The translations under genes were made by a program, and so were the position numbers. Shown here in pieces: positions 1-8,630 of a stretch of DNA of 64,000 nt. The notes under the pieces were generated by a model that saw only the letters and a list, made by a program, of their open reading frames with translations, was not told the DNA's origin and ran no database searches. Numbering within the stretch: position 1 is the stretch's first letter; each line of letters starts with the position of its first letter. The stretch is from contig NZ_LWHG01000029.1 of the NCBI RefSeq assembly GCF_001625445.1, positions 186,001 through 250,000 on the forward strand, given 5' to 3'. This stretch comes from Haladaptatus sp. R4. Lineage in GTDB: Archaea > Halobacteriota > Halobacteria > Halobacteriales > Haladaptataceae.

Positions 1-5
1 GTTCA

Positions 6-740
6 TCATCGTGACGTCACGTGATTCCGGAGCGTACCGACCCCTTCGAACTCGACTTCGACCACGTCACCGTCCGAGAGCGCGTCCGGGCCGTACGGCG
101 TTCCCGTCGCGATGACGTCGCCCGGTTCGAGGGTGATGAGTCGAGAGACGTCGGCGACCAACTCGGGAACTGAGAATATCATCATCTCCCGCGTAGTCTC
201 CTGTTTCACCTCGCCGTTGTGTCGGAGTTGCAGCGTCGCATCGTCCGGGACTTCGTCCGGCGTCGCGATGACCGGACCAATCGGGAGCGAACCGTCGAAC
301 GCCTTGCCGCGAACCCAGTTTCGCTCTTCGGCCTGGTCGTCCCGGTTCGAGATGTCGTTCACGCAGGTGAACCCCTCGACGTAGGCCATCGCGTCGTCCG
401 CATCGACGTCCCGGCACTGCGTTCCGATGACGATGCCGAACTCGGCTTCGAACTCCACGAGGTCCTTGCCGGGTGGCAGTTCGATGGCGTCGTCGTGCCC
501 GCTCACGCAGTTCGGTCCCTTGAGGAAGAGTTCGGGTCGCTCGGGTAGGTCCTCGAACCCGGACTCCTCCCTGTGGTCCATGTAACCACCCGCCTGACAG
601 ACGACTTTCGTCGGTTCGCACGGCGGGAGCGTCTCCACGGATTCCACGTCGTAGGTTCGATTGCCCGCTTCGATGGTGCCCTCGACCAGTTCACCGTTTC
701 GGGCGATACCCGTCTCGTCACGAAAACGTATCGTTCGCAT
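6..740 (-). CDS. Fumarylacetoacetate hydrolase (FAH) family protein
   Basis: A 244-residue protein of the FAH superfamily, whose members hydrolyse or decarboxylate acylpyruvates or dehydrate 2-keto-3-deoxy sugar acids at a divalent metal. The metal-binding E-x-E pair is at about E98/E100 in the stretch FEAEFGIVIG, and the family's RGKAFDGSLPIGP and TLEPGDVIATGTP blocks follow. The start at 740 is chosen because the conserved N-terminus MRTIRF begins there; an upstream ATG at 791 would add a proline-rich leader of 17 residues. It lies downstream of an IclR gene in the same direction, and three palindromes (865-881, 908-927, 984-1000) sit in between, so it is probably controlled separately. The substrate cannot be told; a role in 2-keto-3-deoxy acid catabolism is an inference from the neighbouring glycan genes. 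Confidence 0.88.
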   Translation of the reverse strand: MRTIRFRDETGIARNGELVEGTIEAGNRTYDVESVETLPPCEPTKVVCQAGGYMDHREESGFEDLPERPELFLKGPNCVSGHDDAIELPPGKDLVEFEAEFGIVIGTQCRDVDADDAMAYVEGFTCVNDISNRDDQAEERNWVRGKAFDGSLPIGPVIATPDEVPDDATLQLRHNGEVKQETTREMMIFSVPELVADVSRLITLEPGDVIATGTPYGPDALSDGDVVEVEFEGVGTLRNHVTSR

Positions 741-864
741 AGACGAGAGAGGGTTGGGAGGGGGAGGTAACGAATGTTTGGGTTCGACCACCGGACGGCG
801 TGAAATTTGTAACGCCGCCGGGGCGACCCGGTGGCTATCGTGATGATACCGGTGAGCACGAGTC

Positions 865-881
865 GTTTGGAATTACGAAAC
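865..881. promoter_or_regulatory. 17-bp palindrome, GTTTGG type (IclR-like operator)
   Basis: GTTTGGAATTACGAAAC matches the consensus GTTTGGTA-N-TACCAAAC seen at five other places in the window. It lies about 125 bp upstream of the FAH-family gene and downstream of the IclR gene. The adjacent IclR regulator is the natural candidate to bind it, which is inference. Confidence 0.5.
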
Positions 882-907
882 GCTCCCGTTTCCAGCAAAT
901 CCATCCA

Positions 908-927
908 TTACAAAGATATCACTGTAA
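908..927. promoter_or_regulatory. Palindrome TTACA-N10-TGTAA
   Basis: TTACAAAGATATCACTGTAA, a perfect 5-bp inverted repeat with a 10-bp spacer. The same layout, with further matches in the spacer, occurs at 24869, 38838 (one mismatch) and 55902. It lies 168 bp upstream of the FAH-family start. Confidence 0.5.
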
Positions 928-983
928 CGCGCGGGGTCTCGGCGACGATTTCGATCGGTTCGACGTCCCTCCGGTGATCCGGT

Positions 984-1000
984 GTTTGGTATTACGAAAC
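984..1000. promoter_or_regulatory. 17-bp palindrome, GTTTGG type (IclR-like operator)
   Basis: GTTTGGTATTACGAAAC, one of the best matches to the recurrent palindrome. It ends 3 bp before the 3' end of the IclR gene, so it can only serve the FAH-family gene on the minus strand or act in a loop with the copy at 865-881. Confidence 0.5.
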
Positions 1001-1002
1001 AG

Positions 1003-1767
1003 TTATCGAGCTATCGACGTCGAATTGATCTCGATGACGTTCACGGCGTGGTGGATCATTTCCGAGATATCGTCCAGTCGATCACCGGTCATCCGACTCG
1101 TCGGTCCGATGACGCTGACTGCGCCGTACACGCCGCCGTCTCGCGCCCGAACGGGTGCACCGGCACCGACGAGACCGGCGATGGTTTCCTCCCGATTGAA
1201 CGCGATGCCGTCGTCCCGAACGTCTTCGAGTTCCGCGCGCAACTGCTCGCGGGTCGAAATCGTGTGTTCGGTGTGTTTCGTGAACTCCAAATCCCGTATC
1301 AGTTCGTCCCGCCGTTCCCGCGGCATGTACGCGAGTATCGCCTTCCCGACGGCGGTGTGATGGAGGTCGTTTCGATAGCCGACGTACAGTTCGGTCTGGA
1401 CGGCCATGTCGCCACTCGCTTTGTAGAGGCACACCCCTTTTCCCTGTTCTTCGACGGTGAACAGGGCCAACTCGCCGCTTCGCTCGGCCAGTGTATCGAC
1501 CTCGTCGGTGACGAGGTCGTAGATTTCGAACCGATTTCGGACGTGGTGGGACATGTCGAGGAACTGTGGACCGAGTCGATACGCCCCGTCCTCCCGCACC
1601 ACGTAGCCGTTCTGGCGCAGCGTCGAGAGGTGGCTATGAATCGTCCCCTTCGAGACGTCCAAGTCGGTGGCCAGTTCCGTCACGCCCATCCGCCGATGTT
1701 CCTGAAGCGAATCGACGATATCGAGGGCGGTCTGTACCGCTTTGACCGGATTCCTTGCTTCGTTCAT
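1003..1767 (-). CDS. IclR family transcriptional regulator
   Basis: A 254-residue regulator. Residues about 8-70 form the winged helix-turn-helix (MGVTELATDLDVSKGTIHSH as recognition region), and the rest is the IclR effector-binding domain with the usual TAVGKAILAYMP and VSVIGPTSRM segments. IclR proteins bind small acids or sugar derivatives and control catabolic operons. The start at 1767 (MNEARNP) fits the family; an ATG at 1809 is possible. It is divergent from threonine ammonia-lyase across a 141-bp gap that holds two CGACCGAAA direct repeats. The 17-bp palindromes at 865 and 984 just downstream, and identical ones near the heparinase gene at 24.7 kb, make it a candidate regulator of the glycan locus. 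Confidence 0.92.
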   Translation of the reverse strand: MNEARNPVKAVQTALDIVDSLQEHRRMGVTELATDLDVSKGTIHSHLSTLRQNGYVVREDGAYRLGPQFLDMSHHVRNRFEIYDLVTDEVDTLAERSGELALFTVEEQGKGVCLYKASGDMAVQTELYVGYRNDLHHTAVGKAILAYMPRERRDELIRDLEFTKHTEHTISTREQLRAELEDVRDDGIAFNREETIAGLVGAGAPVRARDGGVYGAVSVIGPTSRMTGDRLDDISEMIHHAVNVIEINSTSIAR

Positions 1768-1817
1768 ACTAACTGGTTCGGAATTAGGTTGTGGGACGAT
1801 CGATATCAATGTTTTCT

Positions 1818-1846
1818 CGACCGAAATGATAGTTCAACGACCGAAA
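1818..1846. repeat. Direct repeat CGACCGAAA, 20-bp phase
   Basis: CGACCGAAA occurs at 1818-1826 and again at 1838-1846, exactly 20 bp apart (about two helical turns), inside the divergent promoter between the IclR gene and threonine ammonia-lyase. It may be a binding site for a regulator of one or both genes. There is no direct proof. Confidence 0.3.
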
Positions 1847-1908
1847 CGCCCGTTTCCCTTCCCGGAACAAACTAATAACGAGCGTGAGTGGGCAGCGATA
1901 GAGACCCC

Positions 1909-3126
1909 ATGCAAGCAATCACGTACGATCGAATCGCGGATGCGGCGGAGCACTTCGACGACGACATCGTCCAGCACACGCCGACGGACCTGAGCCGTTC
2001 GATAGGGCGAACGGTCGGCGCGGACGTGCATCTCAAGATGGAGCACCTCCAGCGTACGGGATCGTTCAAGACGCGCGGGGCGTTCAACAAGATGCGGACG
2101 CTCCAGGCGGACACGGACGTCGAGCGCGTCGTCGCCGCGAGCGCCGGAAATCACGCACAGGGCGTCGCGCTGACGGCGACGAACGCCGGGTTCGACGCGA
2201 CCATCGTCATGCCGACGGACGCACCACAGGCGAAGATAGACGCGACCAGAGGGTACGGCGCCGAGGTGATTTTGCACGGGAACGACTTTCAGGCCGCCAT
2301 GACTCACGCCCACGAGTTGGCCGACTCCCCCCGGACGGGGTTCATCCACGCCTACGACGACCCGGCCATCGTCGCGGGACAGGGGACCATCGGCCTCGAA
2401 ATCGTCGAGGACGTGCCCGACGTGGACACCGTCCTCGTCCCCATCGGCGGCGGCGGGTTGATCGCCGGAGTCGGTTGTGCCCTCGCGGAACTAGCCCCCG
2501 ACGTCCGTCTCGTCGGAGTTCAGGCCGCATCCGCCGCGACGGTCCCAACGAGTTTGCAGAAGGGCCGCCCCCAGACGAACGACGACGTTGATACCATCGC
2601 CGACGGTATCGCCACCGGCGGCATCTCCGAGTTGACCCTGGAGTACATCGACGCGTACGTGGACGACGTCGTCACCGTTCCCGACTCGGCCATCGCACGT
2701 GCCATCATGGTACTCCTCGAACGCGCGAAGCAGTTCGTCGAGGGTGCGGGTGCGGCCGCCGTCGCACCCCTCCTCACCGACGCGGTCGACGTCCGTGACG
2801 AAGTCGTCGTGCCGGTGTTGAGCGGGGGGAACCTCGACGCGTCCATGCTCCAAACGGTGTTGAGCCACGAACTCACCCAGCGAGACCGACTGATCGAACT
2901 CCGCATCCGTATCGACGACCGGCCGGGCGTGCTGGAGGAGATTTCGGGCGTCGTCTCGGACCACAACGCGAACATCCGAACCGTCAACCACCACCGCGCA
3001 CACAGCGAACTCGCCGTCGGCGAGGCGTTCGTCACCTACCAAATCGAAACGAGCGGCGTCGAGCACGCCGACAACATCAAGGACGCCATCGAAGCCGTGG
3101 GCTACGAGGTGTCGCAGGTCAACTGA
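1909..3126 (+). CDS. ilvA: Threonine ammonia-lyase (threonine dehydratase)
   Basis: A 405-residue PLP enzyme that deaminates threonine (and often serine) to 2-oxobutyrate (pyruvate). The PLP lysine is K54 in GSFKTRGAF, the asparagine loop is in AASAGNHAQGVA, and the glycine loop that holds the phosphate is VPIGGGGLIAGVG. The last 80 residues are an ACT domain (DRPGVLEEISGVVSDHNANI), typical of the allosteric forms of about 400 residues. The start at 1909 is chosen because MQAITYDRI opens the conserved fold and a TATA-like stretch lies about 30 bp before it. It diverges from the IclR gene. The catabolic and biosynthetic forms cannot be separated by sequence alone; a related hydroxy-amino-acid lyase is possible. 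Confidence 0.88.
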   Translation: MQAITYDRIADAAEHFDDDIVQHTPTDLSRSIGRTVGADVHLKMEHLQRTGSFKTRGAFNKMRTLQADTDVERVVAASAGNHAQGVALTATNAGFDATIVMPTDAPQAKIDATRGYGAEVILHGNDFQAAMTHAHELADSPRTGFIHAYDDPAIVAGQGTIGLEIVEDVPDVDTVLVPIGGGGLIAGVGCALAELAPDVRLVGVQAASAATVPTSLQKGRPQTNDDVDTIADGIATGGISELTLEYIDAYVDDVVTVPDSAIARAIMVLLERAKQFVEGAGAAAVAPLLTDAVDVRDEVVVPVLSGGNLDASMLQTVLSHELTQRDRLIELRIRIDDRPGVLEEISGVVSDHNANIRTVNHHRAHSELAVGEAFVTYQIETSGVEHADNIKDAIEAVGYEVSQVN

Positions 3127-3210
3127 CACCGGCCGACCGAGTCGTCACCTCCTCGTGAACTACGATTCGAGAAGTTTCAGGCTTCACTCGGTGAGTTCGC
3201 ACGAGAACCG

Positions 3211-4421
3211 CTACGAAACGATTTCGCGGAGGTAGTTGAGAACGATACCGACGATCACGAGATAGCCGAGGATGCCGAGCACGTCGACCGTACGCCCGTT
3301 CACGTGTTCTCCCATCACGGTCTCGTCGCGGGCGATGGAGAGGAGAAGGTAGCCGAGCAGGGGGAACGCGGCGATTGCGAGCGCTTGAGCGGTTCGGAGC
3401 AGTTCGACGGGCGACTCTCCGGCGACGGCGACGACGGCCAAACCGATTCCCATCGCGGCCATCGTCCAGAGCTTGACCGACCGGTTTTCCATCGAGGCGT
3501 CGTACCCGAACCCGTCCACCAACAGCGTCGCGCCGATGAGTGCGTTGACCACCAGCGACGAGAGGGCGGCGAAGAAGAACCCGATGAGGAAGAGATAAAA
3601 CGCCCCGTCCCCCGCGACCGGTCGGAGTTGCGTCGCCATCCCCTGCGCCGAGACGGCGGAGTTCGGCGTTCCGTAGATGACGGCGGCGCTCGTGAGGAGG
3701 ATGACCATCACGATGAGGCCGAGTATCGCGATACCGACGATGCTGTCGAACCCCTTCTCGCTCAATTCGTCCACCTCCCAGTCCTTTTCCGCCATCAGAT
3801 GGGTCTGGTAGGCCGCCGCCGCGATGGAGAAGTTCGTCGCGGCGAGACCGAGTCCGAGAAAGACGCTCGACCGGTCCGGAAAGGTCGGAACCAGTCCGCC
3901 CACCGTCCGTCCGAAATCGACGCCGACGAGCGCGAGCGACCCGACGAACGCGACCAACATGATGCCGACGACGACCGTCACGAGCGTCTCGACCTTTTCG
4001 TACAGGTCGGGGAGCCAAAGGAATCCCGCCGCAGCGATCGTAAAGACGGCCGCCCAGAGGCGAGGTTCACCGCCGAAGAGCGCGGCGACGCGAAGCCGAT
4101 TCCGGCGTTGTTACCCGCCTGAAACGCCACAATCGTACAGAATCCGAGCACACCAGCGAGTTGAGAGGTTCGTTTTCCGTACTTCGTTCGAGCCACCTGA
4201 AACAGGGTATCCCCGGTGACGACGCCGATGCGGGCGGCCATCCACGTATACGTGATCATGAAGACGGTGGCGGCGACGGGAATCCACAACAGTCGATAGC
4301 CGTACGTTCCGCCAGCAATCGTACTCAGCGCGATGCTGCCGGGACCGACGACGACCGCCGCCAGAACGAGCGCCGGTCCGAGGGCCTTCAATCGCCGAGA
4401 GAGGGACGCGGTTCCTGTCAT
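3211..4421 (-). pseudogene. Nramp-family divalent metal transporter, frameshifted
   Basis: The 5' part (4421 to about 4090) encodes the first membrane segments with the Nramp TM1 signature VVGPGSIALS. At about 4090 the reading frame is lost, and the rest (to 3211) continues in the next frame from VAALFGGE with nine or so more hydrophobic segments. Adding one base after GGCTTCGC joins the two into one protein of about 403 residues. Nramp proteins take up Mn2+ or Fe2+ with protons. The TM6 region reads AAYQTHLMAE where classic members have a Met-Pro-His motif, so the substrate may differ. Coding is well kept on both sides, so this could be a sequence error and not a dead gene. Confidence 0.78.
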
Positions 4422-4507
4422 GGTCCCTCATCACACCCATCCAACTAATATTTTTGCACGAAGAAAAACGTCGAATCTCTCCCTGTCGTCCCCCGTCGAT
4501 ATCCCGA

Positions 4508-5386
4508 CTATTCGGAACGAGCGTCCGCCCACAACCGCTCGATTTCGACCCGTTCGTGCCGCGCGATGTCCGTCGGACTCATTTCGTCGTTCGACGGGCG
4601 GTGGCACTCCGCCGTGACGTATCCGTCGTACTCTCGCTCGTCGAGCGCCCCGAACAGGGGGGCGTGGTTGACGTCGCCCGTCCCGAGCAGTCGCGGTTCG
4701 AACGCTTCCACGCCGTGGCAGGTCTCCAACTCGAATCGACCGGGTCGCTCCGACTCCGATCCTGTGCACCGACGCTCGTCCTTGACGTGGACGTGTCGCA
4801 GGTCGTCGCCGAGGCGCTCGACGGACTCGCGCCCGTACCCGACGTCGGAGATGTACATGTTCCCGGCGTCGTGGATGACCCCGACGTTCTCGCGGTCGAT
4901 GGCGTCGAGCAGTCGCTCCGCGTCCGCCGCCGATTCGATGATCGTGTTCGAGTGGATTTCCATGAGGAGCGTCACGTCGTAGTCGGCGGCCACGTCCGCC
5001 GCGCGTCGCATCCACTTCGCGCCGGTTCGATACGCATCGTCGTCCGCGTCTCGGGACGGGGGACCGCCGGGACCGTGCCGTACTCGGGGACAGTCCAGGA
5101 TTTCCCCCAGTTCCAGAAATCGAGTCAATCGGTCGAGTGCCGCCTCGCACTCCGCTTCGCTCTTCCCGACGTACTTTCCGGTGTAGGTCGCCAGACACGC
5201 CACTTCGAGGTCGTTGGCGTCGAGGCGGTCCGCGATTTCGCGGGCGCGCTCGTCGCTCGTTTCGACACCGAAGTGTGGCTCTCTACCCATCAACTCGACG
5301 GCGTCGTAGTCGAGGTCCGAGACGACGTCGATGACGTCGTCCAGTCGCCGGTCGCCGAACATCTTCGTGAATACGGCTGTTTTCAT
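4508..5386 (-). CDS. Sugar phosphate isomerase/epimerase family protein (TIM barrel)
   Basis: A 292-residue protein of the AP-endonuclease-2-like TIM-barrel family. The metal ligands expected at the barrel mouth are visible: Glu in LLMEIHSNT, His/Asp in VIHDAGNM, His in HVHVKD and Glu in VTAECHRP. Relatives isomerise or epimerise sugars, and some act as 3-keto-glycoside eliminases together with Gfo/Idh/MocA dehydrogenases. Start 5386 is supported by a GAGGAGTGA ribosome binding site that overlaps the stop of the upstream oxidoreductase, only 5 bp away, so the two are co-translated. The substrate is not known. Confidence 0.85.
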   Translation of the reverse strand: MKTAVFTKMFGDRRLDDVIDVVSDLDYDAVELMGREPHFGVETSDERAREIADRLDANDLEVACLATYTGKYVGKSEAECEAALDRLTRFLELGEILDCPRVRHGPGGPPSRDADDDAYRTGAKWMRRAADVAADYDVTLLMEIHSNTIIESAADAERLLDAIDRENVGVIHDAGNMYISDVGYGRESVERLGDDLRHVHVKDERRCTGSESERPGRFELETCHGVEAFEPRLLGTGDVNHAPLFGALDEREYDGYVTAECHRPSNDEMSPTDIARHERVEIERLWADARSE

Positions 5387-5391
5387 GTCTG

Positions 5392-6459
5392 TCACTCCTC
5401 CGCGGGACGCGGGGTGAGGTCGCCGGATTCGACCATCGATTGGAGCGGGTTGTCCTCTATCTCCAGCGGGAATTCGACGCGCCCGCGCCGCCGAGCGGAC
5501 TCCCAGCAACCGAAGATGATCTCGTTCGCCGTCAGCACGTCTTCGGCGTCGAGGACGGGCGTCGTTCCCTCGTCGAGGCTCGAAACGACGTCCGCTATCG
5601 CACCGAAGATGGGACGAACGTCGTTCTCGCAGTCAACCGCCTCCGGCGTCGTCTCCCCGTCGCGGTGTACGCGCAGGTCGTGCTCGCCGGACGGCCACAG
5701 ATCGAGGACGCCTTCCGTCCCGCGAACGCGGACGAGACTGTCGAAAGCGGCGGTCCCGTCGCCTGTCGAAAGCAGCGCGTGGACCCCGTTCTCGTACTCC
5801 CACATCGCCAGCGCTTGGTTTTCGTTGTGCGACCCGTACCGGACGTTCTCGACGCTGTAGTCGACCTGACAGAGCGCCCACTCCGGCCTTCGCCCGTCGT
5901 TCAGACCGTTACAGACGTCGATCAGGTGGCTTCCGAAGTCGAAGAGGTTCTTCCCGCCGATTTCGACCCGCTCGATGGTCCCGATTTCTCCCTCCGTGAG
6001 ACGGCGTCGGGCTTCGAGATACGTTTCGCTGAACCGTCGCTGATGGTTGAACGTCAGTTGGATGTCGTTGTCGGCACACGCCGACACCATGCGACGACAA
6101 TCGCCGAACGTGTCCGCCATCGGTTTTTCGCAGTGGATGGCGCGGAGCGCGTCGCTCTCGGTACAGTCGACGACGATGTCCGCGTGCGTCGGTACCGGCG
6201 TGCAAACGCTCACGACGTCCGGTTCGACCGCACGGAGCATCTCCATGTAGTCCTCGTAAACGTCGTGATGGTCGATGTCGAACCGGTCGGCGAACGCCTC
6301 CGCGTGATCCCTGACGAGGTCCGCACACGCCACGAGCGAACAGTTTTCGAGCGCCGCGTACGCATCCGCGTGATGGTACGACATCGCCGCACTCGTTCCC
6401 CAATCCGGGGTATCCGGGTCCGGCCCGGTACCGATGAACGCCACCTTCTGCTGAGCCAT
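5392..6459 (-). CDS. Gfo/Idh/MocA family NAD(P)-dependent oxidoreductase
   Basis: A 355-residue protein with an N-terminal Rossmann fold (VAFIGTGPDPDTP, residues 6-18) and the family's E-K-P motif at 111-113 (HCEKPMADT), followed by the alpha/beta C-terminal domain. Family members oxidise or reduce sugar and inositol hydroxyls with NAD(P). It forms a two-gene unit with the isomerase downstream and diverges from another family member at 6574, sharing a 114-bp promoter region. The EKP lysine and the downstream isomerase suggest a sugar dehydrogenase; the glycan context is in line with this. Confidence 0.9.
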   Translation of the reverse strand: MAQQKVAFIGTGPDPDTPDWGTSAAMSYHHADAYAALENCSLVACADLVRDHAEAFADRFDIDHHDVYEDYMEMLRAVEPDVVSVCTPVPTHADIVVDCTESDALRAIHCEKPMADTFGDCRRMVSACADNDIQLTFNHQRRFSETYLEARRRLTEGEIGTIERVEIGGKNLFDFGSHLIDVCNGLNDGRRPEWALCQVDYSVENVRYGSHNENQALAMWEYENGVHALLSTGDGTAAFDSLVRVRGTEGVLDLWPSGEHDLRVHRDGETTPEAVDCENDVRPIFGAIADVVSSLDEGTTPVLDAEDVLTANEIIFGCWESARRRGRVEFPLEIEDNPLQSMVESGDLTPRPAEE

Positions 6460-6573
6460 TAGTATCGGGTTTGTTCTTCGCAGTCGTATTTCAACCTTCG
6501 TATAAAATTTACGATAGTTTACTTTATCGACGGTGAGATTTATGTTGTTTTCACGTGAGATAAGAATACGGAC

Positions 6574-7464
6574 ATGCTAGACATCGGTATTATCGGGCTC
6601 GATACGAGCCACGCAGAGGCGTTTGCGCCGCTTATCGACGAAACAGAGGATATGACCGTCAGCGCCGTGTGGGACGACAATTCGGTCCGGGAACCGTCGT
6701 ACACGGAATCGTTCGCCTCGAAATACGACGCGCGATACGTCCACGAACCGGGAGAGATGGTATCATACGTCGACGCGGCGATGGTTCTCACGGTCGATTG
6801 GGGAACGCACCGCCCGCTCGCGACGCCGTTCCTCGAAGCGGGCGTTCCGACCTTGATCGACAAACCGCTCGCCGGGCGGTACGAAGACATCGAGGCGATA
6901 GCGGCGGCAACCGAGCACGCACCCCTGTTCGGCGGTTCCGCCGTCCCGTTTCATCCCGAAATCACGTCGCTCATGCGGGAAGAGACGGGGCGTTCCCTCT
7001 TCGGTGCGGGCTACAACGACTACTTCTACTATCGGGTTCACATGGTGGATGCGGTCCGGATGCTCGCCGACGCGGACTGGACCGAGGTTCGGGTGGTCGA
7101 TTCGCCGGGGACGAGGACGGAAATCCGGTTTTCGAACGGAACTCACGGGACGATTCGGTTCGACGGCACGCCGACGAACGCGAGTTTCGGGTTGTTGGAC
7201 GTCGGCACCGAAACGCGGGCCGTGCGGATCGAGGGGAACGAAACGTCCTTCGCCGAGATGTACGCGCCGTTCCTCGACGCGTTCGAATCGGTCGCCCGTG
7301 GCGAGCGGGACGACACCCGCCGACTTCTCGATTCTGCCACGTTGCTGTTGGGCATCGAGGCGGCTATCGAGAGCGGTCGAACGGTCACCCCCGACAGCGA
7401 CCTCCTTCGGGAGGTGTATCGGGACGGTGATTCGTTCCTCGCAGAATACGAACCCTACTACTGA
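6574..7464 (+). CDS. Gfo/Idh/MocA family oxidoreductase
   Basis: A 296-residue family member, shorter than the usual 330-390. The Rossmann motif is IGIIGLDTSHAEAF (the GxGxxG is relaxed to GLDTSH), and the D-K-P equivalent of the E-K-P motif is at 96-98. The relaxed nucleotide-binding loop and reduced C-terminal domain are unlike the other two copies here, so cofactor use or reaction may differ. It diverges from the 355-residue paralogue and converges on the 320-residue one, with only 44 bp between stops. Confidence 0.82.
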   Translation: MLDIGIIGLDTSHAEAFAPLIDETEDMTVSAVWDDNSVREPSYTESFASKYDARYVHEPGEMVSYVDAAMVLTVDWGTHRPLATPFLEAGVPTLIDKPLAGRYEDIEAIAAATEHAPLFGGSAVPFHPEITSLMREETGRSLFGAGYNDYFYYRVHMVDAVRMLADADWTEVRVVDSPGTRTEIRFSNGTHGTIRFDGTPTNASFGLLDVGTETRAVRIEGNETSFAEMYAPFLDAFESVARGERDDTRRLLDSATLLLGIEAAIESGRTVTPDSDLLREVYRDGDSFLAEYEPYY

Positions 7465-7508
7465 TTGCGGGTTTCACGGATACGGTCGAGGATACCCGTC
7501 ATTTCCGG

Positions 7509-8471
7509 CTACGAATCCGGCCCGTCGAGAACGACGGGGGCGCCCGTTTCGAGCGATTCGTTCGCCGCGAGCGTCAATTCGAGCGTTTTTACCCCGTCCG
7601 CGTAATCGGTTCGAACGCCGCTCGCATCCCGCCGTTCGACCGCGTTTACGAACGACTCGACTTCCGTTTTGACGGCGCGACCGCACCCTTCGAATCGGAC
7701 TTCCTCACCGTCCACGCTCCCCGTCAGCGTATCCGCGGTGTAATCGAGGGTCAACTCGAAGCCGTCGCCGACCAGCGTTACCTGCGTGCCGACGGGCGTG
7801 ATGCAGTTCGTCGAAACGTGGCTGACGATACCGTTCGCGTGCTCCATACTCGACGTGTTCACGTCCTCGAAATCGATTTCGTCCCGAACGCGCCGGTTAC
7901 CGTACGTCGTTATCGTGCTCACTTCCCCGCCGAAGTGGCGGAGCACGTCGAAGACGTGCGTCGCGAGCTGGACGTTTCCGCCGCCGGACTTTTCCTTTTT
8001 CCGCCCCCACGGGCGGCCCGGAATGCCACCCCAATACCGACCGTCCATCAGCCCTATCGTCCGGTCACCGACGAGTTCGCGTGCGCGTTCCGTGATGTCG
8101 GCGTATCTGAAGAGATATCCCGTCTGGGAGATGACGTCGTTCTCCTCGATGACGGACCGTATCTCGTGGGCTTTCTCCGCAGTCCGTGCCACGGGCTTTT
8201 CCACGAACAGGTCGATGCCCTGCCGCGCGGCGAGGGTGGCCTGATTCGTGTGGGCGAATGACGGAATCGCCAACACCAACGCGTCGAGTTCGTGCTCCGC
8301 GAGCATCGTTTCGTGATCCGTGTAAACCGCCGCGTTTCGGGGGTCCGCCGCTTTCCGAGCGTTCCCTTCGTCGACGTCACAGACCGCGACGAGCGTGCAG
8401 TCGTCGATACCGTCCACGGCGTCGAGGAGGCGCGATGCCATCACTCCGGCACCGGTACAAGCGATTTCCAT
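7509..8471 (-). CDS. Gfo/Idh/MocA family oxidoreductase
   Basis: A 320-residue protein, third family member in 4 kb. Residues 1-20 (MEIACTGAGVMASRLLDAV) form the nucleotide-binding loop, E-K-P is at 91-93, and a conserved RYWGGIPGRPWGRKKEKSGG block marks the substrate face. The start at 8471 is chosen because the Rossmann strand starts at once; a longer start at 8498 adds only nine residues. It diverges from the acetyltransferase gene at 8631. Three paralogues plus a TIM-barrel isomerase point to stepwise oxidation of several monosaccharides or a 3-keto route. Confidence 0.87.
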   Translation of the reverse strand: MEIACTGAGVMASRLLDAVDGIDDCTLVAVCDVDEGNARKAADPRNAAVYTDHETMLAEHELDALVLAIPSFAHTNQATLAARQGIDLFVEKPVARTAEKAHEIRSVIEENDVISQTGYLFRYADITERARELVGDRTIGLMDGRYWGGIPGRPWGRKKEKSGGGNVQLATHVFDVLRHFGGEVSTITTYGNRRVRDEIDFEDVNTSSMEHANGIVSHVSTNCITPVGTQVTLVGDGFELTLDYTADTLTGSVDGEEVRFEGCGRAVKTEVESFVNAVERRDASGVRTDYADGVKTLELTLAANESLETGAPVVLDGPDS

Positions 8472-8630
8472 TGGTATCAGTTCTCGCAGCGGCGTCAATT
8501 AAAATTATCGCCGTACATCGTCGATGTTCGACGGGCGATACGGGAGGACGCGACCCGGACCGTTCGGGGGCCTCCTGAGGATTGTTACCAACACTTTTGT
8601 ACTGAAACCGCCTTTATCGGCGTGAAATCC

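Noticed and set aside
8292-8630. Extended N-terminus for the Eis-like acetyltransferase
   Set aside because: It overlaps the divergent oxidoreductase gene, and the GNAT domain starts at 8631.
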